This document shows, piece by piece, positions 22,783-34,435 of a stretch of DNA of 64,000 nt (positions are counted from its first letter, which is position 1; each line of letters opens with the position of its first letter). The stretch comes from Copromyces sp. CBS 386.78 (Eukaryota; Ascomycota; Sordariomycetes; Sordariales; Sordariaceae): NCBI GenBank assembly GCA_030685235.1, contig MU839084.1:372001-436000 (forward strand), read 5' to 3'. The notes beneath the pieces are model-generated. The model searched no databases. It was not told where the DNA came from and worked only from the letters and a program-made list of their open reading frames with translations. Position numbers and translations under genes: made by a program.

Positions 22783-24073
22783 ATGCTCCCCCCACCAACC
22801 CCCTCCTTCCTCACCCGCAAATCCAAAATCCTCTCCCAGCTCTCCGTTCCCGATGCCGAGTACACCGACGCCTCTCCGAAAGGGTCAGTCGACGTGGCCA
22901 TTCGCGAGCTGATTGATGAGATCAACCATGGGTACGAAGGGCTGGTGACGACGAGCAGTTGCGCGGGGAGGGTGAGTGTTTATTTGGAGGGTGTTAAGAA
23001 GAGTAAGAAGACTACGAATACTGTTGATGGTGGTGGTGGTGGTAATGAAGTGGAGGAAGAAGGAGGTGAAGATGGGGCTGGGGCTGGAGCAAGGGAAGCC
23101 ACGTCTACGGTGACGGCTAGTTCCTCTGGTGGTAAAGGTGGAGGGGAGTGGTTGTTTGTTTCTCACGATCCGTTGGAGATGGTTGACCCGAGCACGGGGA
23201 GGGAGTATGACGGGGAGCACTGGATGGAGGTCTTTGGGTTGACTGGCCGAGGGTCCGGGTCTGGGACTGAGTCTGGGTATGGCGAAGAGCAGGAAGAGCA
23301 GGAGCAGCAGAGGTTGATTCACTTCAAGTTCGAACCCATGGTACGTTTTCATCAGTTATTCCCCTTGTTCTCTTACAACTTCAACTAACAAGATCCCGTC
23401 CACATAGATCCTCCACATCCTAACCACCTCCCCCTCCCACGCCCACCTAGCCATCCAATCCGGCATGACCTCGGGCTTCCGCGAAACAGGCGCCGTCTCC
23501 ATCTTACCCCGTCTAACCGCTCCCTTTTTCTCGTCCTGTCATCAGTGTCATACTCACCACCCTCAGCAATCGTCATCAACATCAACACCAACATCAACAG
23601 AATCCGTCACACCAAACCCCATAGTAGCCATCCGCTCCATGGGCCTCTCCTTCGAGTCCCTAATCAGCGTTCAACCATCCAGTAGTTCTCAACGAGAGTC
23701 GCTGGTGACTCCAGAGTATCTGTCTCTGCTGGTCAAGATTGCCAATGAGCGGTTTGAGGAGAATAAGAAGAGGATTGCTAGGTTTAGGGAGGCTTTGAGG
23801 TTGGCTTTTGGTAGTGATGAAGCCGGTGGTGCCGAGGAAAAGAAGAAGGCGGGTGATGGTGGAGAGTGGGAAGATGCTGAAGCTAGGAAGCAGAGGAAGA
23901 GGGAGGAAGGGTTAGCGAGACGGGAAGAGGTTAGGAGGAGAAAGGAGGAGGAGAGGGAGAGGAAGAGGAGGGAGCCTGAGGAGAAGGGGGAGGGGAAGGA
24001 AGAGATTAAGGGGGAGAAAGAGGGTAAGGTGGATTTGGCAGAGGTGGTGTTGCAGGTGCCGCATGTTTTGTAG
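22783..24073 (+). CDS. tyw3: tRNA wybutosine-synthesizing protein 3 (TYW3), 407 aa
   Basis: Two exons, 22783-23340 and 23408-24073, with a 67-base intron (GTACGT...CACATAG). TYW3 is the SAM-dependent methyltransferase that N4-methylates the 7-aminocarboxypropyl-demethylwyosine intermediate at position 37 of tRNA-Phe. Family motifs are present in order: FLTRKSKILSQL near the start, the SSCAGR signature (about residues 60-65), WLFVSHDP, HFKFEPM at the exon joint, the HILTTSPSHAHLAIQSGMTSGFRETGA block, and VAIRSMGLSFESL. A Gly/Glu-rich loop interrupts the first half, and a highly charged Lys/Glu/Arg tail follows the domain, so it is longer than yeast Tyw3 (273 aa). The start is the ATG nearest the conserved N-terminus; upstream in-frame ATGs are possible but unlikely. 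Confidence 0.92.
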
Positions 24074-24777
24074 AGATGCATTCGGTGGTCCCGTCTTGGG
24101 CCAAGAATATCAATCAGCAGAGAGAACTTGACCAGACTCTTAGTTGAGATGTTGCTCTCTCTTACTACGGTCAAGTTAGGGGAATCAAAACCAATTCCAA
24201 TATATGACCTTGTCCGTCCCATTCTTTCTCTGCCTTTATGAGGTATCATTTGTCCTGGGTCCTGACCTGAAACGATTCGACTGAACGGAAAGCATAGCCT
24301 GTATTTATACCATTGCTCCGAGCTCCAAGCTCCAAGCCTTCAGTCTTCGGCCTCTTCGCCTTTTATGCCATCTATGATACACGCTCACATACACACACTT
24401 GACCGGCCGCACTTTCGCAGCCAACCAAACGAACCCCAACCAACTAACTGCTGATTTCTGCGTACCCTTTTGATTGACTGCAGACGCGAGAACTCAACTA
24501 GCAGCTTTTCCACTTCCCCTCTGCCTGCCCAGACTCGAAACCTCCATGGTAGAAGACCCATCTGGCATCGTCGTCCCCTTCCGTCCATTCTGCCCCCTTT
24601 TCGTCACGTCCTAAGATGTTGTAAAGATGAGCGTCCACAAGGTGTTGCGTTCCCTTCCAACCTAGGCCTTCACCAACTTCTCCATAGGCCATTTAGGTAG
24701 ATCACCCACTATCGGTCCGTCTGTCGAATCGGCGTGTTTGGTGGTCGGGAAAAAAATGCTCAGGTTGAGACTCAAAC
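24074..24777. other. Convergent intergenic region, TYW3 and MIC19
   Basis: Both neighbours end here, so it holds two 3' regions. Only short overlapping frames; CT-rich tracts near 24500. Nothing else seen. Confidence 0.6.
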
Positions 24778-25624
24778 TTAAGCAACAACCTTGTCAACCC
24801 ACCCCCTCTCCAGCCTGCGCACCTCCTCCTTAAAAGCCTCAACCTCCTTCCAGCAGTCCAGCGGCCGGCGGTCGTTCTCACGCAGGCACCGGACCACCTC
24901 GCCGCGCGCCGTCTCCATGCTCTCGGGCAGCTCGCGCACCTTGCGGCGCTCCTCGAGCTTGGCGCGCAGGGCCTCAACTTCCTTGTTGACCTTTTGTCTG
25001 CTGACGTCGTTCTCTTGTTGTTGCTGCTGCTCGGTAGACTGAGACGAGGATGTGAGGGTTTCCTGCAGCTTGGCGGCTTCGGCGGCGCGGAGACGCTTCA
25101 GTTCTTCGGCGACGCGGGCTTGGACTTGGAGCTCGAGGGTTTGTTGGCGGGAGATGTCGGTCTGTTTTTGTTGGGTATGTGTGTCAGTTTCTGTTTTCTT
25201 CGGAGTTGTTGGAGCATTGAATTGGCTGGCTGGTAGGTGTCGAATGGTATGTGGGTTTGGTATGTATGCGAACGGAGCAGGAGGGACGGAACAGTATGGG
25301 CGTAGAAGAGTTCGCATCGTAGATGGAGGCAGGATAGCTAGAGCAGCACGGATACAGCATCATACCTCGGGGCTAGACTGCAACTGTTCGACAAGATCCT
25401 GCGACACGCCAGCCGGGGCGGTCCTAGTTTATTGGAATTCAACATGTCAGCCTTCAATCTTTCCCATACTCCCTATCTCTGCTCAATCCTGAACTTTGTA
25501 GTCCTCCCCAATCCAATCCATCAATCAATCCCCAGTTAGAAACATGAACAAGAATGGGACATGGGACATACCCCTTCCATACATGCGGCGCCGCAGCTGA
25601 GGGCTTCGAGGCGCTGGAACCCAT
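24778..25624 (-). CDS. mic19: MICOS complex subunit MIC19, 164 aa
   Basis: Three exons on the minus strand: 25624-25572, 25423-25366 and 25161-24778. The product begins MGSSASKPS, a consensus for N-myristoylation after Met removal. The middle is a Gln/Glu/Ala-rich coiled coil (LQVQARVAEELKRLRAAE onward). The C-terminus carries a CHCH-type helix pair with a single CX10C (RCLRENDRRPLDCW) followed by an amphipathic helix and WVDKVVA. This matches yeast Mic19/Aim13, a peripheral inner-membrane protein facing the intermembrane space that links Mic60 with the Mic10 branch at cristae junctions. A run of five Gln is present in the coiled coil. Oxidation of the Cys pair is known to regulate the yeast protein; here it is inferred. 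The two short exons rely on splice signals plus protein continuity. Confidence 0.9.
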
Positions 25625-26563
25625 TGTGAATTTTGGTCGTCGCGGGGCTTTGGTTGTTGAAGGATAGGTAGAGAGGTGAGGTAGTGTGGGAGTTCGAAGA
25701 CCGGGAGCTGCTCTGCTGCTATCTACCCTGATGTCACCGGAGAGAGGATTGGATAGGGTGGGTTTTGCGATTTGTCTGGCTTGCGCTGCGGCTGCCGGCT
25801 CGGTCGTCGTCGCGAATTCCGGTTCGCAATCGGCGACTTGCTCTTCTTGTCAGGTCCCGCTAGTACAAGCAGGTGCTAAGACTGGGCTTGTGATTTGCTG
25901 GCTTAACCCTCTGGAAGTTGCTTATCGAGCTGCCGTAGTTAACCCTGGCGAGCTCTGGGTTGAAAGGGAATTTCCGGGCAGGAGGTACGGAGTGCACTGT
26001 GTTGCAAAAGGTCTTGGCGAACTGTGCGCATTTTGAGGCTCGATCTTTACTCAGTTTACACCTGGTGTGAAGATGGCCGAAAGTTAACAATCAATGATTA
26101 CCAGTTCAATTAGAAGTAAGAATTTTGACCTCTCAGATTTCGGGATCTTCATCTAGAATCGTAGGTCTATCGATTTCCAAGTGCTATAGCAAGAAAGCAA
26201 AGGACTAGTCCAAAAGCGCAAGCCATACATACGCTAGTATAATCCATGGTCGTCTGACCTCAACAAAGCTATATAAAGCCATGGCCAAAGCCCAAGACCT
26301 CTTCCCCACCGAAGTAGCAAAGTTGAACACCGTATCCTACGTTTTCGCTCGTTTATAGAGATCCAGACCATCCATAGCCCAACTCCTTTTTTTTACAAGG
26401 TACGCCTTAATCCCTACCCCAACCGGCAACCGGATGACGCCCTACCTAGCCGAGACATCGAGCCTAGATCAATTCCTTGCTCTTTTAATTCCCAAACTCC
26501 CTCTTCATAATCCACTTCCGTCACATCAGGTTGTCTGGATTGCTCATAACACCCGGGCTGCTC
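25625..26563. other. Spacer between MIC19 start and the Zn2Cys6 gene end
   Basis: MIC19 is transcribed away and the Zn2Cys6 gene ends at 26564 toward smaller coordinates, so this carries the MIC19 promoter and the regulator's 3'UTR. A 116-codon plus-strand frame at 25686-26036 has no motif. Nothing else seen. Confidence 0.6.
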
Positions 26564-29500
26564 CTAATACCCATACATATTCGTTCCACCAACCCAGCTC
26601 TGCATAGCACCGGGCTGTCCCTGATCCGACATGTAATAACCCAACTCGTTCTCGTATCCGTCGTTGACGCCCAAAGTTCCGGACTGCGGGTAATACTGTT
26701 GCGGGGGTGCCTGAGGGTCATAGGGCACTTGCCCCTGCCCAGCCGTTGTCGTTGGAGGAACGCCACCGGCTTGTTGAGTGTCAAAGGCTTCGATGAGCAG
26801 GCCTAACCCATCTGTTGACTGCCGACCGGCTACACCGACGACAGGTTGCGGTTGCTGCCCCTGTTGCGAAGGCGATGCCAAATCTTGCTGCTGGGGGGCG
26901 GTTGGGGCGGGAGTCTGCTCCTGCGGTTGCGAAGATGTAGGCACACGCAGACTTGGGTCGATGAACATCGCGGGAGTTGGGACACTGGGCTGTACCGGGC
27001 TGATGATCGCTTGTTCAGGACTACCCTGGGGTATAGGCTCCTGCTTTTCGCTTAGAGCTTGTTGTACCTGCTGGGCCTGTTGCGCCTGCATCTGAGCAGT
27101 AAAGGCTGGGTGTTGCTGTGGTGGCTGCTGTGCCTGCACTTGTGCCTGTTGTGCCTCTTGCGCCTGTGCTTGAGCCTGGGCCTGGGCCTGAGCTTGAACC
27201 TGAGCTTGGGCTTGTGCTTGAGCCAAAGCCATATGAGCTTGAGCCTGGGCTTGCTGTTGCTGAACGGTCGGCATCTGAAGGACGTGAGGAATCTCATCTC
27301 TCTGAGCGAGCAGGAGGGTAAAATCAGCCTGTTGGTTCCGTGAACGAAAGGCCTTCTTTGGGGGATTATGATAACTTACGCTGTCCGCCATGGTACCCTC
27401 GTTACCAACCATCACGCCGCTTTGGGCTGTGTAAAACCGTTCCAGATGCTCATACCACCTAGTCGCCAATGGCCATATGTTCCTACTCTCTGCCAATATG
27501 CTGAGAACACGAGTTACCATCAAAGGTCCTTCGCGAGTAATGGCTGGCTCAGGGCACACTGATGTTGATAACGCGTTAACTCAGTCCCGGAAACAAATCT
27601 CTTCAGGGTAGATGACTTACGATTTGGGTATTTGCACAAGTAGCATGCAAGGAAGCCACAGCTGTAAACGCAGAACGCCTGAATAAGGAGGTCAGTCGGC
27701 ATTCATTTAATATGTCAAGTCCAATCAGTACTTACTGCCATCTGTGCCCCAGGACCTTCCTCGGGTGACCGCTCGTTGTATTGAGTGTCGATTTGTTCGT
27801 ACAGATTCTTGACGTTCCTAAACAGCTGACGAGACATTTCAGTCCAGAAAGCAGTGCGCTCTGGTTGGGACTTATCGTCCGACAGGATACTACGACGCTG
27901 TCAGCTCAAGCTTTTTAGTGCTTTTCTGGAGTAACCTACTCGGTCAAGTATGCCTTCCTAAGAACAATGTTGCATAGACGAGTTATCATTGTCACGCCGA
28001 GATATGCCTACAGGAGATGTTAGCACTAAGAAGGCACTTGTTTCGATGTTTTCGACCTTGTAACCTACCAAGTCTTGGCCCTCTTGCTTGTACCCCTTCA
28101 GTAAAAAGGGGCTCCACTTATGGTCGCCAGGCAGACCATTCTCCCATTCCTCAAGGCGGTTGACCATAATTGCATACTCGCTGTCTGCCTCCCATGGATC
28201 CGTGACTTTGTCGTTGCTGAGCACCCGGCGGGAGATTGCTCCCCAGAAGTAATGGGCCTGGATGAGCGTGGCAAACAGGGACCGACCCTCGTCGGTGACA
28301 AGACGAGGGTTCTCCAGGGCCGGAGGAGTGTCCTGGAGCGCTGCTCTCGACTTGGGTATTTGACCAGTGGCGAAGTCCTTCTCGTTGCAAGGCAACAATG
28401 CTGTGATATCGCTAGCTGATAGAGACACGGGGCACCGCGGTCCTGAATGGAGGTTGTCCTGGCTATGGAGCATCCACTATCATTCAATTAGTGACAGAAC
28501 CTTTCCCGATCTCATCATGGCATCCGATATATTTATATGCCACTTACCAAGGTGCGGCGGGCAGACTCTGCCCTCATAATTAGTTCCTCCGAAGGGTTCT
28601 CCGGCAACCTGTACGTCTCCTCCCTGTGTAGTCCCGTCAACGTGGCCATACGCATAGCAATTGCCATGTTGATAGAGCTCTGTTGCTTCAAGCTGCTTCC
28701 CTGCTGTGCAATACTCAACAGGTAGAACGCCTGACATCTCTCCAGGTCCGGATCTCTGTACAGTTCGCGGCACGCAACCTCAGAGGCGCGTTCCATAAAC
28801 ACTTCAGCGGCCTTAACAGCACCGCCGAAACGATCAACCAATGTTGGCGTCAACCGGGCCGAGATGCTCAAAATGCTCAGTAAGAAAAACACGCTGACAG
28901 ATCGGTGGTTCGTCCGTAGTCGTTCGGGAAAGTGTTGCTTATGGATAAAGCCCAACTGGAAGTAATGGGCTGTGAACTTGTGAACGGCTTCAAGTATTTC
29001 AGGCAGCGGGGGCAGAAGATCCCATTCGTCGTAACCCTTGATCGGTCTCGGTGGCTGCGGTACTGGTGAGCGCACGGGGGCATCGAGGATTTCGCGCCGG
29101 ACCTTAGCGGGGTCTCGCTTGGTCGACTTGTCGGCTCTGACTCGAGGGTGTCGGTATTCGCGGTCCTGATCGGGCTGGCCACGGACGGGGAACGTGCTGG
29201 GGAAAATGTCTTTTTTTAGCAACTGGGGAGAGCAAAGACACTACTGCGACAAATAGTGTATCTATCGTGTGATCTCTTACCAGTCGGCCGGACCAAGTCC
29301 AGCATCGCGGCAGGCCTGGCAGGGAGGTTGGGCCTTGTCATGGAGACATTTGCTTCTCATACGGCGGCATCTGTAAAGGGTGACATGTCAGTCCTTCGCG
29401 AACATTTGAGTAATTCGTGACGTTTGGATGATGACAAGTCGATCCGGCAACTGTTCACATACCTTCGGCAAGCGATTGGAGCTCTTCGCTTGATGGTAGG

Positions 29501-29890
29501 GGTTGGGAAGGCTAAGCCAGGAACTTGTCCAGGAGTTCCGACAGAGACTGGACTGTTGACCTGGCTAGGAGATTGACCGGGAAGAGGGAATTGACCAGGA
29601 ATCTGACCGGAGAGCTGTTGACCGTTGATCTGATTGACCTGGGGTTGCAATTGTTGCGGTTGTTGCTGGTGTTGCTGCTGCTGCGGGTGTTGTTGCTGTT
29701 GTTGACTATGGTTATTCGGCACGGGGCTTGACAGGTCGAGCTGCATCGGAGTCTGAGGTGAGTCGTGGTCCTGGTTCATCTCGACGTCGGGTTGCTCTTG
29801 TTGTGGTTGAGGCGACGCGGCCGGCATCGAAGCCATCGCCATTGGAGCTGGCGACGGCGATGGCTCGGCCTGCTTCATCTCCTGGTCCAT
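26564..29890 (-). CDS. Zn2Cys6 transcription factor with fungal-specific domain and Q-rich tails, about 923 aa
   Basis: Nine exons on the minus strand: 29890-29463, 29370-29281, 29196-28548, 28476-28069, 28007-27940, 27889-27736, 27678-27621, 27558-27380 and 27301-26564. The N-terminal 140 residues are Pro/Gln-rich with a polyQ/His stretch. The binuclear zinc cluster is CX2CX6CX8CX2CX9C at C141, C144, C151, C160, C163 and C173; its last Cys codon is split by an intron. The middle homology (fungal_trans) domain spans about 220-500, including FLLSILSISARLTPTLVDRF and a QGSSLKQQS-type helix. The C-terminus has a long alternating QAQ/AQ run (about 690-745) and ends MYGY. The DNA target and pathway are not predictable. 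Intron 27302-27379 is 78 bases and lacks in-frame stops, so it may be retained. A TAG/acceptor-like CCTAG lies just upstream of the start, so a further 5' exon is possible. Confidence 0.85.
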
Positions 29891-31431
29891 CTCGCCGGCA
29901 ACGACGCGGGCGTCGGTTTCTGACCCTTGGGAGGATGATGAGGCTGCCTAGGGCAAAAGGATCGAGAAAAAGCGATAACGGGACGCCGGTGCGGCACGGC
30001 AGCGATGTTTAGTTGCAGATAATAGACCAGAAAAGGTAGCTGTTGAAGCTGTAGATTTGCCGGAGCGGCTTCTTGTTAGTTGCGGGGCGGATGATTTGAT
30101 TGCCGGCAGGGCAAGATAAGTATGGCCCAATCTCTACCGCCAATTGCCTGGGGGTGTGCTGCACAGGGCAGGCGCAGATGAGTGCAAATCGAATGCCGCG
30201 CGCCTGAATTTGGACCCTCGGGGCAGAGCAGGGTCCACAGTTGGAGGACGGACGAAAGGTCGACGTTCGAATCCAGAACACAGCTTTCAATTGTGACCGA
30301 CAGAAGGGCTTCATTTACTCATCCGAGTTATCGTAATGAAGCTTGGGTTCCAGTCTTGCAAATCACGATTGATGAATGAGGTGGAACAATTCGAGACCGG
30401 ATGGAAGGTGTCAGAGCTGCAGGCGTCTACGACGGGAGTTAGCACTTCCATGATAGAGGAGCTATGTGGTCGCGTGCCGTATGGTTGATGGGGAAGAATC
30501 ACATCATATCACTCAACAACCTCAAAGAGAAGGATGATTCAGATTGGGACTTTCGAGTTTTTTTCTCTTTACGCTGCTTATACTAGATATCGCTATTTCT
30601 GCTATCAGATCGTGTTAGCTCTACTGAGCAAGGGCTGTACTAATGCCGTAGCCAACCCACATACAGGGTTGAGGAGGGTATGCGTATATGGATACCCTGA
30701 AAAGCTCAATTGTCATCCTCTGCTTCAAGCCAAACAGTCCTCCTTTCTCCTCTTCGAGTTACATCTTGTTCAAGATAAATCGGACAGGTGGTGTGGAGAA
30801 AGGGTGAGTGAGGTACAATACAAGTGGGAGTGGGAGTATGCATAACAAGGGGGTTGCTTGTTTGGGGGGAATTGTTTCTTTCTTCGTGTTGTCTCTACAT
30901 GATTGTGCGTTCTGCATCGGATCGCCCTATGATGCACCTCCTTCTTCCTTTTGCCGTGGGTATCAAAGGGAAACGTGTGCTACAGGGTGACGCGCAGTAC
31001 ATGATATCTTCTTCTCTCTTCTTCCTCCTTCTTCTCTATCGCTGACCCGAATAACGCCCAAGACTCGTGTTACCAAATAACAAACCGGTGCTAGCAGCCG
31101 CGCGCAGGTGGGGGGGACGAGGGATATAAAGGTGTGTTGGTGCTGTGTGAAGTGTCATTTAAACGAGCATGATGTATAAATTAGTGCAAAACCATAAAGG
31201 GGCTTGTATCACATCATTTGTGCATCGCGTTACTGGGGGGATTGGGTGTAGTGTCGTGGGATCGTGTCGCGTTCGTCAAGGAATTGCTGCTAAGGGGCTT
31301 GGGGGTAGTGATGGGGTAATGCATCTTCCAAAGCGACTACGGGAGTGGAGTGCTTGAAGTGACGCCAGTGGCCCTAAGGGCCGGCGAGCTGAGAGAGCAC
31401 CTTTATGGCTGGCCTCAGGCGTGATTCAACC
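29891..31431. other. Promoter of the Zn2Cys6 gene and 3' region of importin beta
   Basis: No supported gene. Short frames only. A sequence resembling a tRNA T-loop (GTTCGAATCC at about 30266) has no matching acceptor or anticodon arm. The bases nearest 29900 have a possible 5' splice-acceptor for the regulator. Confidence 0.55.
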
Positions 31432-34400
31432 TCATGTCTGGATCATGCCCTGGGTGCCGCTAATCTGGCGCTTGACCTGCTCGCGCGCCCAGCGAGCAGT
31501 CTCAATGGTACGCTGCTGGAACTCGCGGTTCGACCGAGTCTCCTTGATCATGGCGGTAATCCAATCCTGACGGAAGACCTCGGCCAGCTGGCCGTTGGGG
31601 TAAGCGTCGGCAAGATCACTAGAGAATCGTTAGTTCTGTCCTACTGTGCCATCCCAAAGTTGATGTCGACTTACCCGATGACACCCATAGCGGCCCGCAT
31701 AAGGGCTTCACTGCGGTTAGGATCCTGAGCAATGGTGTTGAGAAGCTCAAAGATCGACTGGACGTAGGGTTCGAGGACGTTGGCTGTACGGCACATATCA
31801 GCTTCTGACAAACACAATGTAGACTAGTGAAACTTACTCTTGTCGCTGCCCTTCATGGCACCAATAATGCCACCCCAAGCATCCATGATACCCTCGCGAA
31901 GCGAAATCACGTAGTCGAACATCTCGTAGGAACCCTCAGCAGAAGCAGTGACAGTAGCAGCTTGCTGAAGAACCACCGCAACAACCGAGAGATAAGCCTC
32001 AAAGTGGCCGCCAATAGCGCCAGCAATGTCGCCGAAGCACTGCAGGATAGCAGGCTTGAACTGGTTGGCAAGAGCAGTGCTCCTGAGGTTGTTGAGGAGA
32101 TAGTTCATGAACTGATCGCAGTAGGGCTGGCTGCGCTCGCCCATGGAGCGAGTGATATCGCTGACCAGGCCGATAGCCATGGAGCAGAGACTCGGCTCCT
32201 CCTGGTTTGCCAGGGCATTGTAAAGGAAGGGAGCGAAAGCGTCCATGTACTTGGCAAAGTCCTCCTCCATGGCGTTCGCAAGGCCGCTGATCGCCGCGAA
32301 AACACCTTCAGGGACGCCGCTCTTGCCATTAATAGTGTTCAAGAGCTGAAGCAGAACCTGCATGATGCGGTCGCCTTGAGGAGTAATCTCCTTGTCCAAG
32401 CGCTGGATGATGGCCTGGAGCACGGTGCAGAGACTGGTCTGCATGTCCTCGAGAGTGATCTTGTCTTCGACGCTGACAACCTGGGATTGCATGGGGAGGG
32501 TCTCGTCCAAACGTTGGAGGACAACATCGGAGAGGGACGCAACAGCAGGGAGACTGTCGTTAGCAGCATTCTGCACGAACACATTAAGAACCTCGTAGGC
32601 CGCAGTGCGGACAGTAGCGTCACCGTCAAGCTTAGCCGTCACGGCAAGCAAGTTGGTCACGCACTGGTTAAAGTGAGGGGTGATGGGGTTTTGTGCGGCA
32701 CCGTACTCGCCACCGAAACGCTCGGCGAGGTTCATCAGGGCCCAGCAGCAGGACGCGGCCATTCTGGGGCTGCTCATGAGCCCGTTGAACAGGGAGGTAA
32801 TCAAGGGATCAAGGTGAACAGCAGGATCGATAACCTCTGAGCAGGTTTCGGTGATTCTGCCAAGGGCGTAGGCGGTCGAGTCACGAACATGAAGCGAGGG
32901 ATCCTCCATCATGCTGATAAGGGGCTGCATTCCAGACTTGACGATAGGCTCGAGCAGCTTCTCCTCGGGGCCGTCCATCATCGCACCAAAGGCGGAAACG
33001 GCGGCATCACGCAGGTGCCAGTCGTCAGCGCGAAGGTTGGCCTCAACGAACTGGATGACTGGCTGAATGATGGCCGCGCCGACAGCCTGAGAATAAAGCT
33101 GGAGACACTGGTACGCGGCACGCGAAATGTTGTACTCGTCATCGGCCGCATCCTCATCTTGCTTGGTGAGAAGCTGGAGGAGCACAGGGACTACTTCGAG
33201 TGTAGCAACGCGGGCGAAGTTGTAAAAGGGGCGCATCTGCTCGGAGCTCTCGACCTGCAGCTGTCGTTAGTGGGGGGCTTCTTGCTCAATCAGATTGGCA
33301 AAAAACGTACCTGAGCATTGTCATCCTCGATGGCAATCTCCTCCTCGCAAACGGTACTCCAGAACTCAACAGCGAGCTTGGCCACATCCTCGTCGTCACT
33401 CTTCATGCCCAGAATGGTAAGACCAAACAAAGCCTTCTCCATGTAGAAGCGCATGTTCTCGTAGTAGAGGGCCATGATACGGTTGAGGCAGCCATAAGCA
33501 CCCTGTTGTATCCGAGAGTCCTCGGCCTGTGTCGCCTCACAGATAACCTGCATGATGTAGTTGCGCTCGCCCTCATGCTTAAAGTTGTTGCCGACAAACT
33601 CGAGAGAGTCGCCGAGAGCGGTAATCGCGGCAAGACGGACTTCGCGGTTGGGCTCCTCCTTGCGAGCACCCTGCACGACAGCTGTGAGGATGGCGTTCGA
33701 GTGTTGGACCAGGCTGTTTCGTAGATCGACATCTTGGCTTTCGCAGATGAAGCCGATGGTGGTCAAAGAGGCCTGCTTCTGGTGTTCGCTTCCTTCGCTA
33801 ACATTCTTGACCAAGGCGTGCATGAGGTCTGGCCACTCGTTTCGTGGTAGCTCGATGGTAGCGATGGCGGCGATGACCTGCGCCGAGGCCTGGCTTGCCT
33901 GGGTACTGCTGGAGGCGAGGGTCTCGAGGGTGAGCTGCTTCACCCGTGTCTTTGTGTCTTGGTCGGTCTGCTGAAGCCATTTTGCTTGGAGCGCCGCTTG
34001 CCTAGCGAACTCGCGAGCACTGAAGGCGTTCTTTAGGGCGATACCGGCCGCCGCTCGGATGTGGCTCTGGGCACCCTCATTTGCCAACTCTTGGACGAGT
34101 GTCACAAGGTATTGAGACTGAAAAACGGACGAGTTAGCATTATGAGGACCCTGCTACGGGAACGCGACGCAGGAGCAACGAGGGGGAAGGCCATACGAAG
34201 TTTGTCTCAGCGGCTTGGCTGAGTTGCTGTTCGGCAGCATGTCGCAGGGTCGCGTCTAGAGAGGACAAGGAGTCAGCATGTGCGTCACGGTTTTGGACGG
34301 GTTGACGCGAATCATGGCGAGAGCGGCCACTGCCAAAAGGCAGGAGGGTCAGGGCATGGGTTGAGAATTTCGTATATACTGACCAGGACTCAGCGAGTTG

Positions 34401-34435
34401 GTGAGGACGGTGTTGATATCTGAAGAGCCCTCCAT
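31432..34435 (-). CDS. kap95: Importin subunit beta-1 (karyopherin Kap95), 876 aa
   Basis: Six exons on the minus strand: 34435-34384, 34255-34197, 34117-33311, 33254-31838, 31783-31675 and 31618-31432, summing to 877 codons with stop. The protein begins MEGSSDINTVLTNSLSPDAT and is built of HEAT repeats. Diagnostic segments include AAGIALKNAF in the N-terminal HEAT pair, the acidic loop region NFARVATLEVVPVLLQLLTKQDED, SAFGAMMDGP, and SCCWALMNLAERFG. The length agrees with yeast Kap95 (861) and human KPNB1 (876). It carries importin-alpha/cargo through nuclear pores and releases it on RanGTP binding. The acceptor at 33255 is chosen over one six bases earlier because it leaves a usable branch site and restores AQVESSEQMRPFYNF. 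Confidence is high for identity, slightly lower for the first two small exons. Confidence 0.95.

Noticed and set aside
30255..30290. GTTCGAATCC, like a tRNA T-loop
   Set aside because: No acceptor stem, anticodon arm or D-arm can be folded at the right distances.
31827..32840. 337-codon plus-strand frame inside importin beta
   Set aside because: Antisense to a well-supported HEAT-repeat exon, with no domain of its own.
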